Assembly (NCBI GenBank): GCA_934667815.1
Contig: CAKUMO010000001.1
Span: forward strand, 62,001 to 126,000
DNA length: 64,000 bases
Reading direction: 5' to 3'
DNA from: an uncultured Oscillospiraceae bacterium
GTDB lineage: Bacteria; Bacillota; Clostridia; Oscillospirales; Oscillospiraceae
The notes beneath the pieces were generated by a model, which saw only the letters and a list, made by a program, of their open reading frames with translations, did not search any database and was not told the DNA's origin. Within the stretch, counting starts at the first letter, position 1; every line of letters starts with the position of its first letter. The position numbers and the translations under genes are program-made. Below are positions 35,613-43,192 of this stretch, piece after piece.

Positions 35613-36410
35613 CTACCGCATTTTTAAGTGGTCATATAAAAATCGAATTCCTGCAAGTGTATCTGCGCCTGAGGTATGTCCTAAACGCAGCACTTGCGAA
35701 ACGGCGCGGACAAGCCCCGATGTGTCACCAATGTGCCAAGCGGAGAACAGTGCGCAAATCGGCGCACTGAACCGGCCTGCGCAGGCAAGCTCTAAAAAAC
35801 GGGCGCTGACATCGTTGGTCTCGTGCAAACGCGCAGAAAGCTGCGCACATAGTGCGCGCAGGAATACCGCAGAGTCTGCTTGCAGTGCCGTAAAATGCAG
35901 CAATGCAAGCAGACCTGTCAGCCAATCGTCCCCGGAGGGGGTTAACCCACAGCCCAATCCCAGCATTTCAGAGGCAACTTCGGCCGCATCGGTCCAGTTT
36001 CCGGTTTTAATCGTTTTGGAGAGACATAGCATGATTTCCTGTGCTTCGGTGTGGCTGGCGGCACTTCCGCCGAAAAACGAAGTTGGCACCGGAAGGACAG
36101 TGCGCTCTGGCAGCGGGCAGAACCTACCGATGGGTAAAATCCCGGAGAAGTGCTCTGCCTGATCAGCCGCAAAGGATAGACCGCCTATTTTAAGCGTATG
36201 CCCGTCCCATGCGACGTTTTCTCCCAAACGGCAGCGCGGAAGTACGTCCTGTGTTGCTACAAAACTCACGGGTGAGCATGCTGCCAGACCGCTCTGTAAA
36301 CTGAACAGCTTTCCTTTTAGCGTAAAATTTATGGTTGAACGGTAAATACTGTGAATCCGTCCTGCTCCCGGCGTGGCCACCACCGGAACATATTTTAGGT
36401 TAGCAGACAC
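35613..36410 (-). CDS. allH: Oxamate carbamoyltransferase subunit AllH-like (DUF2877, YlbF)
   Basis: A 265-residue DUF2877 protein with the family's signature GLGCGLTPSGDDWLTGLLAL. It is the third subunit of the AllFGH complex in E. coli. The start codon is GTG (minus strand, 36408-36410) with GAGGG just upstream, inside the end of the preceding phosphorylase gene (16-base overlap). Tight coupling of the two supports one operon. Order here is H-F-G, different from E. coli F-G-H. Confidence 0.82.
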   Translation of the reverse strand: MSANLKYVPVVATPGAGRIHSIYRSTINFTLKGKLFSLQSGLAACSPVSFVATQDVLPRCRLGENVAWDGHTLKIGGLSFAADQAEHFSGILPIGRFCPLPERTVLPVPTSFFGGSAASHTEAQEIMLCLSKTIKTGNWTDAAEVASEMLGLGCGLTPSGDDWLTGLLALLHFTALQADSAVFLRALCAQLSARLHETNDVSARFLELACAGRFSAPICALFSAWHIGDTSGLVRAVSQVLRLGHTSGADTLAGIRFLYDHLKMR

Positions 36411-37135
36411 GCACCCTCAGCGCTTTCGCTTTGCGCCAAACGCTCCAATGCTGTGAGCGCAAGCTCGATGCAGCGCTCAAATAGCACTGCGTCCGAGCCA
36501 ACCAGATTGATGCTGCCTGCGCGGATGCCGAGATAACGTGCAACAACCAGAACGGCGGCAGTCTCCATGTCGGAGCACAGAACATTGCCGCGCCCCAGAG
36601 CCTTTTCATAGATGCAGGTGCCGGAAACGAGTGTGCGGTCAAAATCCTTGCGGCGCGTATAGACGTCACGTCCTTCGACAATGCCGAGACGGTATCCACC
36701 CTTGCCAAACTGCTTTTCGGCCTCTTCGACAAGTGTGCGGGTCACTTCAAAATTTGAAACCGCCGGAAACTCCATCACGACATACTCTGAGGAGGTTCCG
36801 TCCATTTTAACGCCTGCCGTAGCAATGACCACATCGCCCTGCTTTGTGTTCTGTGCAAGCGGCTGCGCTGTACCGATGCGCAGTACGGTCGTTGTGCCAC
36901 AGAGTGACAACTCCTCGAGCGCAAGCGCGGCGGCAGGCGAGCCGATGCCGCAGGAGATCACGCTGACGGTCTGTCTGCCGACATTCCCGGTGTAAATATG
37001 GTAAAGGTCGCCCTTGCTGACTGCTTCGGCACCGATTTTTTCAGCAATAGCCTTTGCGTGCGTAGGAGACTGGGTCAGAATGGCATAGCGGCCTAGTTGC
37101 TCACTCTCGCAGCAAAAATGTGTTAAATAACTCAT
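36395..37135 (-). CDS. Nucleoside phosphorylase paralogue with altered phosphate site
   Basis: A 246-residue protein of the PNP/UDP phosphorylase family. It has the ribose-binding Met-Glu in [13 protein letters not shown] and the base-site neighbourhood [20 protein letters not shown]. Where the family has GDPxR for phosphate it has QSPTH (residues 22-26), and GTGGSL or GTTGAI is IGTAQPL. Phosphorolysis may therefore be impaired, and it could be a nucleosidase, a regulatory subunit or act on another substrate. It overlaps the preceding paralogue by four bases (ATGA) and allH by 16 bases. Confidence 0.82.
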   Translation of the reverse strand: MSYLTHFCCESEQLGRYAILTQSPTHAKAIAEKIGAEAVSKGDLYHIYTGNVGRQTVSVISCGIGSPAAALALEELSLCGTTTVLRIGTAQPLAQNTKQGDVVIATAGVKMDGTSSEYVVMEFPAVSNFEVTRTLVEEAEKQFGKGGYRLGIVEGRDVYTRRKDFDRTLVSGTCIYEKALGRGNVLCSDMETAAVLVVARYLGIRAGSINLVGSDAVLFERCIELALTALERLAQSESAEGACLLT

Positions 37136-37956
37136 AGTTTCCCTCCGTTTTCCTTCGCATCCCGCTGGATCAGCAGACGGATCGCATCAATAGCAATTTG
37201 ATTCACACGCTGGTGCCCACCGTAATAACGACGCTGAGATTCGCCCTCCTTTTCGGCATTCATTTGTTCATCGCTTCCGCGAACATTGTTCCCAATCATA
37301 AAGATCGCACCGCAGCGTACGTGCAGGACAGACGCCACGACAAACAATGTTGCAGATTCCATTTCGCCTGCAATCGCGCCGCCGCGAACATAATTCTCAT
37401 GCCGCATAAACAGCTCGTCCTCAACGCCCATTCGCTCAGGCTCGTGCTGCCCATAGTAGGCATCCTTGCATTTTACGATGCCGACGTGATGGCGCAGCCC
37501 AAGAACGGGATCAAAATGCCGTTGGGCCGCCTGTTCGAGCGCATTGACGACCTCGAAGCTTGCAACGGCAGGGAACTCCGGCTGCATATATTCCTTACTC
37601 GTGCCCTCCATACGAATTGCGCCGCTGGCAATGACCGCATCGCCCAGTCGGACACGCGGATTCAGGCTTCCTCCTGTGCCAACCCGAATAAAGGTATCGG
37701 CACCGATCGCCGAAAGCTCCTGCATCGCAATGGAGGCAGACGGGCCGCCAATGCCGGTCGAAGTTACACTGACCTTCACGCCGTCGATTGTCCCTGTATA
37801 GGTCAGATATTCGCGGTTGTACATGACCTTTCGGGGTGAATCGAATAAACGTGCAATCCCCTCGCAGCGACCGGGATCGCCGGGCATGAGTACGTAGCGG
37901 CCGATATCGCCCTCCTTCAGATGGACATGAAATTGCAGACCATCTTTTGTTAACAT
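37132..37956 (-). CDS. Nucleoside phosphorylase (uridine phosphorylase-like)
   Basis: A 274-residue phosphorylase of the hexameric PNP/UDP family. It has the phosphate-binding [10 protein letters not shown] (GDPGR at residues 26-30), [11 protein letters not shown], and the ribose-binding GEMESATLF. It splits a ribonucleoside to base and ribose 1-phosphate; I cannot tell purine from pyrimidine preference with certainty. AGGGAGG lies before the start. It is first in the operon behind operator 3 and forms a tandem pair with the diverged copy. Confidence 0.9.
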   Translation of the reverse strand: MLTKDGLQFHVHLKEGDIGRYVLMPGDPGRCEGIARLFDSPRKVMYNREYLTYTGTIDGVKVSVTSTGIGGPSASIAMQELSAIGADTFIRVGTGGSLNPRVRLGDAVIASGAIRMEGTSKEYMQPEFPAVASFEVVNALEQAAQRHFDPVLGLRHHVGIVKCKDAYYGQHEPERMGVEDELFMRHENYVRGGAIAGEMESATLFVVASVLHVRCGAIFMIGNNVRGSDEQMNAEKEGESQRRYYGGHQRVNQIAIDAIRLLIQRDAKENGGKL

Positions 37957-37970
37957 AGTGTCCCTCCTTT

Positions 37971-37986
37971 GATAATTCGTTTTACC
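37971..37986. promoter_or_regulatory. Candidate LacI operator 3 (phosphorylase-all operon)
   Basis: GATAATTCGTTTTACC on the plus strand (minus GGTAAAACGAATTATC). It spans the predicted transcription start just after the -10 box of the minus-strand promoter. It is the least perfect of the four sites but is placed identically. Confidence 0.6.
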
Positions 37987-37987
37987 A

Positions 37988-38017
37988 ATTATAGCATTGG
38001 AATTTTGAGTTTGTCAA
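37988..38017 (-). promoter_or_regulatory. Promoter of the phosphorylase-all operon
   Basis: Minus-strand TTGACA (38012-38017), 18-bp spacer, TATAAT (37988-37993). Confidence 0.8.
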
Positions 38018-38126
38018 GAGATTCGTGATTTTTTTGCATTAATTCCGATAGCTCGAAGATAATTTGTATATTTAGCCAAATGATATGGCATATATTTGTA
38101 AGAAATAGAAAATTTCGAGAAAACTA

Positions 38127-38155
38127 TTGCTATTTTTCCGATAGGATATTATACT
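38127..38155 (+). promoter_or_regulatory. Promoter of the racemase-family/allantoinase operon
   Basis: TTGCTA (38127-38132), 17-bp spacer, TATACT (38150-38155), divergent from the promoter at 37988-38017. Confidence 0.75.
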
Positions 38156-38166
38156 ATTTGTGGATT

Positions 38167-38182
38167 GATAAAAGCATTTATC
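38167..38182. promoter_or_regulatory. Candidate LacI operator 4 (allantoinase operon)
   Basis: GATAAAAGCATTTATC, a palindrome with GATAAA/TTTATC arms, at the predicted transcription start about 11 bases after the -10 box. Confidence 0.72.
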
Positions 38183-38214
38183 TCGATCTACATTTTGATT
38201 TTTGGGAGGTTTCT

Positions 38215-38937
38215 ATGAAAATACTCGTCGCAAACCCAAACAGTTCTGAAATTGTCACCGATGTTATTATGAAATCGGCAGCGCGCTGCAAGCGTACGGA
38301 TACTACATTACTCTCTTTAACCAATCCGAAAGGAACAAAAAATATCGATTGCGGCTTTGCGGATTATCAATCCGTCTGGTCATTTCAACGTGCCATCGTC
38401 GAGGCAGTAAAGGCCGAACCTGTTGACGCGGTTGTACTGGCGGGCTTCGGGAATGTTGGCGTATTCGCGCTCAAGGAGCTGCTGGACGTTCCTGTCGTCA
38501 GTATTTCAGAAGCTGCGCAGACCGTTGCATGTATGCTTGGTCATAAATACTCCATTCTAACCATGCTGCGTCAGTTCATTCCGTATCAGGAGGATCTTGT
38601 GCGTCTGTATCGTTTGGAGGGGAAGTGCGCCTCTGTTCGCGGCATCAATGTCAATGTTGAGAACTGCGTGACCGATCGAGACTCCACTCTTGCAGAGCTG
38701 AAAGAGGAAATTCTGAAAATTGCTGAAAATGACGGTGCGGAGGTTGTCGTTCTTGGTTGCGCAGGACTCTGCGGATATGATGAAGCGCTCAGTGCGCTGA
38801 CAGGGCTTCCGGTGCTCGATCCGGTTACAGTTGCCGTTCCTGTTGCAGAAATGCTTGTCTCCTGCGGCCTTTCACAGAGCAAAGTCCGAAAATTCCACGC
38901 GCCGCCTCAGCCGCTTTCCTCCTACTTTGAGGGCTGA
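38215..38937 (+). CDS. Asp/Glu/hydantoin racemase-family protein with a single catalytic cysteine
   Basis: A 240-residue protein of the family that includes allantoin racemase HpxA and hydantoin racemase. It begins MKILVANPNSS, has SISEAAQTVACMLG, and keeps the second catalytic cysteine in VVLGCAG (Cys182). The first cysteine, normally in xACFGDPG, is Gly77 here (LAGFGNVG). Two-base racemases need both. Single-cysteine members, such as arylmalonate decarboxylase with Gly74/Cys188, catalyse decarboxylation or isomerisation. The true reaction is therefore open. The ATG at 38215 follows GGGAGG. It is first in an operon with the allantoinase-like gene. Confidence 0.85.
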   Translation: MKILVANPNSSEIVTDVIMKSAARCKRTDTTLLSLTNPKGTKNIDCGFADYQSVWSFQRAIVEAVKAEPVDAVVLAGFGNVGVFALKELLDVPVVSISEAAQTVACMLGHKYSILTMLRQFIPYQEDLVRLYRLEGKCASVRGINVNVENCVTDRDSTLAELKEEILKIAENDGAEVVVLGCAGLCGYDEALSALTGLPVLDPVTVAVPVAEMLVSCGLSQSKVRKFHAPPQPLSSYFEG

Positions 38938-38940
38938 GCC

Positions 38941-40290
38941 ATGCTGGATAAGTTATTTTGTAATGCGACAATTGTAAATCATTGCAGCCGGTTTCGTGCA
39001 AACGTCGGCACGCGTGACGGGATGATTTGTTATCTGGGCACAGATTCCCCGGAATGCCGGGAGCAGATTGACCTTACCGGGCGCTACCTTCTTCCGGGCT
39101 GCATTGATTCGCATCTGCATTTTCAGGATCCCGGCTATACCGACCGTGAGGATCTGGAACATGGAAGCGCTGCCTGCGCAGCCGGAGGAATAACGACCGG
39201 TATTTCCATGCCAATGAACGATCCGCCGGCAGTCGATTTGGAAAGCTACGCCGTCAGCGAACGGGCCTATGCCGGCCGCAGCTACATAGACTACGCGCTG
39301 CACATCGGCGCAACCTCTGAAAACCTCGATCGGCTTGCCGAATTGTGGAGTTCTACTGGTGCGGCTGCGGTGAAACTGTTTACCTGCTTTTCTGTAAGCG
39401 ACTTTCCTTATGTACAGGACGACTGTCTGCTGCGCGCCTTTGAAATTCTTGCGCAGCGCGGTGGTGTGGCAATGGTTCATGCCGAAAATGACGCGATTAT
39501 TAAATCGCTTGAGAAAAAGCTGCAGGACGAGGGCCGCAACAGCGGTGAGGACTATCTTCTCAGCCATCCGATCATTGGAGAAAACGAAGCAATCCAGCGC
39601 GTTTTGTATTTTGCGCAACGCACCGGTGTCGAAACCGTTATTCTTCATGTCAGCAACGCCGAAGCACTGGAAATGATTCATGCAGCACGGCAGCGAGGTG
39701 TGAAAGTGCATGCGGAATCCGCACCGCATATGTTTGCTTTCACGCAGGAGGATATTCGTGCGCAAGGCCCATACCTCAAGTTTTCTCCTGTAATGCATGA
39801 CATTGAAAATCAGCGCAGAATGCTTTCTCTGTTGGGGAAAGGCTATGTGCAGACCATCGCCTCTGACCACTCTCCCTACACCGTTGAGGAAAAGGAGCGT
39901 GGTCGAAAAAACATCTGGCTTGCCCCGAACGGCATTCCCGGTGTGCAGACAAGCCTTGCTGTATTCCTCAACGCGGTTAATGCAGGCTGGCTGACATTGG
40001 AGCGTATTGCGGAATTGATGAGCTATAATCCGGCACAGATCTACGGACTTGCTCCTGAAAAGGGCGAAATCCGCGTCGGTGCGGACGCGGATCTTGTGGC
40101 GGTGGATATGGATTTGGTCAGAACGTTTCGAAAAGAGGAGATTCTCAGCAAAAGCAAATGGTCTCCATACTGTGGAATGACGCTCAAGGGTTGGCCTGTT
40201 ATGACTGTGGTGCGCGGTGAAATTGTCTACCGTGATGGGCGCATCACGGGAAAACTTGGTCATGGCAAATATATCAAACGCAAAAAGTGA
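38941..40290 (+). CDS. Allantoinase/dihydropyrimidinase-like cyclic amidohydrolase
   Basis: A 449-residue binuclear metal hydrolase. Metal ligands are visible as His58/His60 in DSHLH, the carbamylated Lys145 in AAAVKLF, His180 in MVHAEND, His236 in ILHVSN and Asp309 in ASDHSPY. The stretch SPYCGMTLKGWPVMTVVRGE resembles allantoinase more than dihydroorotase. It should open a cyclic ureide such as allantoin, hydantoin or dihydropyrimidine. It lies three bases after the racemase-family gene. Allantoate amidohydrolase and ureidoglycolate dehydrogenase, its usual partners in allantoin fermentation, are absent. Confidence 0.87.
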   Translation: MLDKLFCNATIVNHCSRFRANVGTRDGMICYLGTDSPECREQIDLTGRYLLPGCIDSHLHFQDPGYTDREDLEHGSAACAAGGITTGISMPMNDPPAVDLESYAVSERAYAGRSYIDYALHIGATSENLDRLAELWSSTGAAAVKLFTCFSVSDFPYVQDDCLLRAFEILAQRGGVAMVHAENDAIIKSLEKKLQDEGRNSGEDYLLSHPIIGENEAIQRVLYFAQRTGVETVILHVSNAEALEMIHAARQRGVKVHAESAPHMFAFTQEDIRAQGPYLKFSPVMHDIENQRRMLSLLGKGYVQTIASDHSPYTVEEKERGRKNIWLAPNGIPGVQTSLAVFLNAVNAGWLTLERIAELMSYNPAQIYGLAPEKGEIRVGADADLVAVDMDLVRTFRKEEILSKSKWSPYCGMTLKGWPVMTVVRGEIVYRDGRITGKLGHGKYIKRKK

Positions 40291-40299
40291 GGGATTCTT

Positions 40300-41265
40300 A
40301 TGAAAAAAATCGTGATTTTGGACGCATATGCCACCAATCCCGGGGATATTCCGTGGGATGGGATCGCTTCGCTGGGCGAGTTGACTATCTACGACCGCAC
40401 ACCTCCCGAATTGATCGCGCAGCGCATCGGTGATGCGGAGATCGTTATTTCCAGTAAGGTCAAAATCGGACGCGAAATTTTTGAGCAATGTCCAAAGCTG
40501 GAATACATCGGACTGCTTTCCACCGGTTATGATGTCATTGATGTTGCGGCCGCAAAGGAGCACGGCATCAGCGTGTGCAATTGTCCCGGCTACAGTACGG
40601 AGGCCGTTGCGCAGATGGCCTTTGCGTTACTGTTGGAAATTACCAACCTTGTTGGTCTACACAGTGCTGCTGTTTATGACGGGGTCTGGGAAAAAGGACC
40701 GGATTGGTGCTTCTGGCTCAAGCCGCACACAGAGCTTTTGGGGAAAACCATGGGCATCGTCGGCTTCGGCAGCATCGGCCGCTGTGCGGCAAAAATAGCC
40801 AATGCTTTTGGGATGCGTGTTCTCGGCTTCTCGCGCCACAAGCATCCGGAATATGAAAATGAAATGATCTGCTACGCAGATAGTCTTGAGCAAATTTGGC
40901 GTGAATCCGATGTGATCTTGACCGCTTGCCCGCTTTCGGATTCCACACGCGGCATTATCTGTCAAAAAAGCATCGACAAGATGAAAAAGACCGCTATCAT
41001 TATCAATATTGCACGCGGTGGGATTGTCAATGAAGCTGAGCTTGCCGAGGCATTGAATACCGGCCGCATCTGGGGCTATGGTGCAGATGTTGCCTCGACA
41101 GAGCCGATTCGGCACGACAATCCGTTGCTCAGAGCAAAAAACTGCTACTTGACGCCGCATATTGCATGGGTTCCCCGTGAGACGCGTGAGCGGATGCTGA
41201 ACATCGTTGAGAAGGATCTGCGTTCCTACCTTGCGGGACAGCGCATCAATTGTGTGAATCCATGA
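40300..41265 (+). CDS. D-2-hydroxyacid dehydrogenase (glycerate/hydroxypyruvate reductase type)
   Basis: A 321-residue NAD(P)-dependent oxidoreductase. The nucleotide motif is GFGSIG (155-160). The catalytic triad is visible as Arg239 in IARGG, Glu268 in ASTEP and His287 in TPHIAW. Typical substrates are glyoxylate, hydroxypyruvate and other small 2-oxo acids. It is last in the operon with the amidohydrolase, so it probably reduces the 2-oxo acid released in the pathway (glyoxylate is my guess) and regenerates NAD. AGGGATT precedes the start. Confidence 0.92.
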   Translation: MKKIVILDAYATNPGDIPWDGIASLGELTIYDRTPPELIAQRIGDAEIVISSKVKIGREIFEQCPKLEYIGLLSTGYDVIDVAAAKEHGISVCNCPGYSTEAVAQMAFALLLEITNLVGLHSAAVYDGVWEKGPDWCFWLKPHTELLGKTMGIVGFGSIGRCAAKIANAFGMRVLGFSRHKHPEYENEMICYADSLEQIWRESDVILTACPLSDSTRGIICQKSIDKMKKTAIIINIARGGIVNEAELAEALNTGRIWGYGADVASTEPIRHDNPLLRAKNCYLTPHIAWVPRETRERMLNIVEKDLRSYLAGQRINCVNP

Positions 41266-41443
41266 TTCCGGAAGACGATTTACATTGAGTTGCCGTGGAT
41301 TGTTGCCGGCTGCTTCTCGGTGATTGTTTTTGGTTGCTGATGTGTTCGCTTGTGCGGCAAAATTCTGGAAGTTACCGTGTTGCCACTGGCACTAATATAC
41401 TTACGTAGCTGATACACACGCGCAAAGTACCGGCAAACGGAAT
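41266..41443. other. Intergenic boundary between the regulon and the high-G+C flank, no gene seen
   Basis: No open frame with a ribosome site, no strong hairpin and no recognisable repeat. Base composition changes to the G+C-rich style immediately after it. Confidence 0.4.
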
Positions 41444-41472
41444 TTGCAAATCTCGCCCGAATATGCTATAAT
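41444..41472 (+). promoter_or_regulatory. Promoter of the phosphodiesterase gene
   Basis: TTGCAA (41444-41449), 17-bp spacer, TATAAT (41467-41472). Confidence 0.8.
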
Positions 41473-41494
41473 GCCCGCAGCAGGAGGCGAGGAC

Positions 41495-42040
41495 ATGAAA
41501 CTGATGATCGCGTCGGACATTCACGGCTCGGCGTATTTTTGTGAGCGGCTGCTGGAGGCGTTTGACCGGGAGACAGCCGACCGGATGTTATTGCTGGGTG
41601 ATATTTTATACCACGGCCCCAGAAACGACCTGCCGCGCGGTTACGCACCAAAGCAGGTGCTGGAAATGCTGAACGCAGTCAAAACATGTCTGTTCTGTGT
41701 GCGCGGAAACTGCGACACCGAGGTCGATCAGATGGTGCTGGAATTTCCGATTCTGGCAGACTACTGCCTGCTGACGGCGGGCGAACGCCTGATCTATGCG
41801 ACGCACGGGCACAGATACAACCTGAATGCGCTGCCGCCCTTGCAGCCCGGCGACATACTTCTGCACGGGCATACGCATGTTCCGGCGTGGGAGCGCTTTG
41901 GCGACGGAAATCTGTATCTGAATCCCGGCTCGGTCTCCATCCCTAAAAACGGCAGCCCGAACGGCTATATGATTTTGGAAAACCGCCGCGTTCAGTGGAA
42001 AGCACTGGAGGGCGAGATCTACCATGAGGAAATGATTTAA
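41495..42040 (+). CDS. yfcE: YfcE-family metallophosphodiesterase
   Basis: A 181-residue calcineurin-like phosphoesterase. The full set of metal motifs is visible: ASDIHGS, LLGDILYHG, RGNCD, YATHGH and LHGHTH. E. coli YfcE hydrolyses phosphodiesters in vitro; the cellular substrate is unknown. The ATG at 41495 has AGGAGG upstream; the in-frame ATG at 41444 lies inside the promoter. It is monocistronic with a strong bidirectional terminator. Confidence 0.9.
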   Translation: MKLMIASDIHGSAYFCERLLEAFDRETADRMLLLGDILYHGPRNDLPRGYAPKQVLEMLNAVKTCLFCVRGNCDTEVDQMVLEFPILADYCLLTAGERLIYATHGHRYNLNALPPLQPGDILLHGHTHVPAWERFGDGNLYLNPGSVSIPKNGSPNGYMILENRRVQWKALEGEIYHEEMI

Positions 42041-42050
42041 GGCAAAAAAT

Positions 42051-42082
42051 TCCCGCCTGCACCGGAATCGGTGCAGGCGGGA
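42051..42082. terminator. Bidirectional terminator between yfcE and mglC
   Basis: A perfect 14-bp stem TCCCGCCTGCACCG/CGGTGCAGGCGGGA with a GAAT loop, with T-tracts in both directions. Confidence 0.9.
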
Positions 42083-42097
42083 GTTTTGTAACGTGCT

Positions 42098-43180
42098 TTA
42101 CTTTTTGGCCAGATACTTGCGCATATCCAGCGAGCAGGCGGCGAGAATGATTCCGCCCTTGACGATGTATTGCAGATTCGGGTCGATGCCCAGCATGGTC
42201 AGCGCCACGAAGATGATACGCAGCACGAACACGCCGAGGACGATACCGCTGACTTTGCCGGTGCCGCCGACGAAGGACACGCCGCCGATGACGCAGGCCG
42301 CGATGGCGTCGCATTCGTAGTTCAGGCCGGCAGACTGCGTGATGGAGCTGATGCGTGCGCCCTCGATGAAGCCCGTCACGCCGTACATGGCGCCGGCCAG
42401 CGTGTGCACCAGGACGGTCGTCCAGAACACGTTGACGCCGGAAACGCGGGCGGCCTCGGCATTCGAGCCGACGGCAAACATGTTCTTACCGAAGGCCGTC
42501 TTGTTCCAGATGAACCAGATCAGGGCGACGAAAATTACGGCGTAGAGCACATACCACGGAATCGAGACATTGCCGAATTGCAGCATGGGGGAGGTGACGA
42601 CGTTCTTATAGCTGTCGGACAGGCCGGAGACCGGCTGGCCGTTGTTGTCGTTGAGCTTGAAGAACATGAGGATCAGGCCATAGGTAATGAGCTGCGTGGC
42701 CAGCGTGACGATGAAGGGGTGCAGGCTGAACTTTGCCACGAAGAAGCCGTTGACCAGGCCGATGAGCGCGCCGATGGCCACGACGATGAGGATCGTCAGC
42801 AGGATCCACCACGGGGAGATGGCCGGAAGATTCGGGAAGAGCTTGCGGGAGATGTCGCGGTTTTGCAGCAGTGCACCGGCAAAGGCGGCGGTCAGACCGA
42901 CCACACGGCCGCCGGACAGGTCGGTGCCCGTCAGGACGATGCAGCCTGCGATGCCGAGCGCCATGGGCAGCGATGCCGCAACCAGCGAAATAATGTTGAC
43001 AATGGAACCGGGAGAGACGAAATTCTTATTCTGAATGGCGGTGTAGATGATGAAAATGGCCATCAGAATGTAAAGTGCGTTGTTCAGAACGCCGTTCGAC
43101 CAGAATCTGCGCTTGTCCAGCCGATCCATATGCCGGTATTCTTCTTTTGTGCGCTGAAGCTGTTTTACTGGATTTGTCAT
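42098..43180 (-). CDS. mglC: Galactose/methyl-galactoside-type ABC permease
   Basis: A membrane permease of 360 residues of the CUT2 (BPD_transp_2) class with about ten helices. It carries ALGIAGCIVLTGTDLSGGRVVG and the C-terminal ACVIGGVSFVGGTGKVSG typical of MglC/RbsC. It is the last gene of the mglB-mglA-mglC set, 12 bases after mglA. The sugar specificity is not certain; MglC is chosen because the N-terminal half matches that subgroup best. Confidence 0.88.
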   Translation of the reverse strand: MTNPVKQLQRTKEEYRHMDRLDKRRFWSNGVLNNALYILMAIFIIYTAIQNKNFVSPGSIVNIISLVAASLPMALGIAGCIVLTGTDLSGGRVVGLTAAFAGALLQNRDISRKLFPNLPAISPWWILLTILIVVAIGALIGLVNGFFVAKFSLHPFIVTLATQLITYGLILMFFKLNDNNGQPVSGLSDSYKNVVTSPMLQFGNVSIPWYVLYAVIFVALIWFIWNKTAFGKNMFAVGSNAEAARVSGVNVFWTTVLVHTLAGAMYGVTGFIEGARISSITQSAGLNYECDAIAACVIGGVSFVGGTGKVSGIVLGVFVLRIIFVALTMLGIDPNLQYIVKGGIILAACSLDMRKYLAKK

Positions 43181-43192
43181 AGCGCTGCCTCC

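Noticed and set aside
38215-38937. Straight call as allantoin racemase (hpxA)
   Set aside because: The first catalytic cysteine is replaced by glycine, so the symbol and reaction were not assigned.
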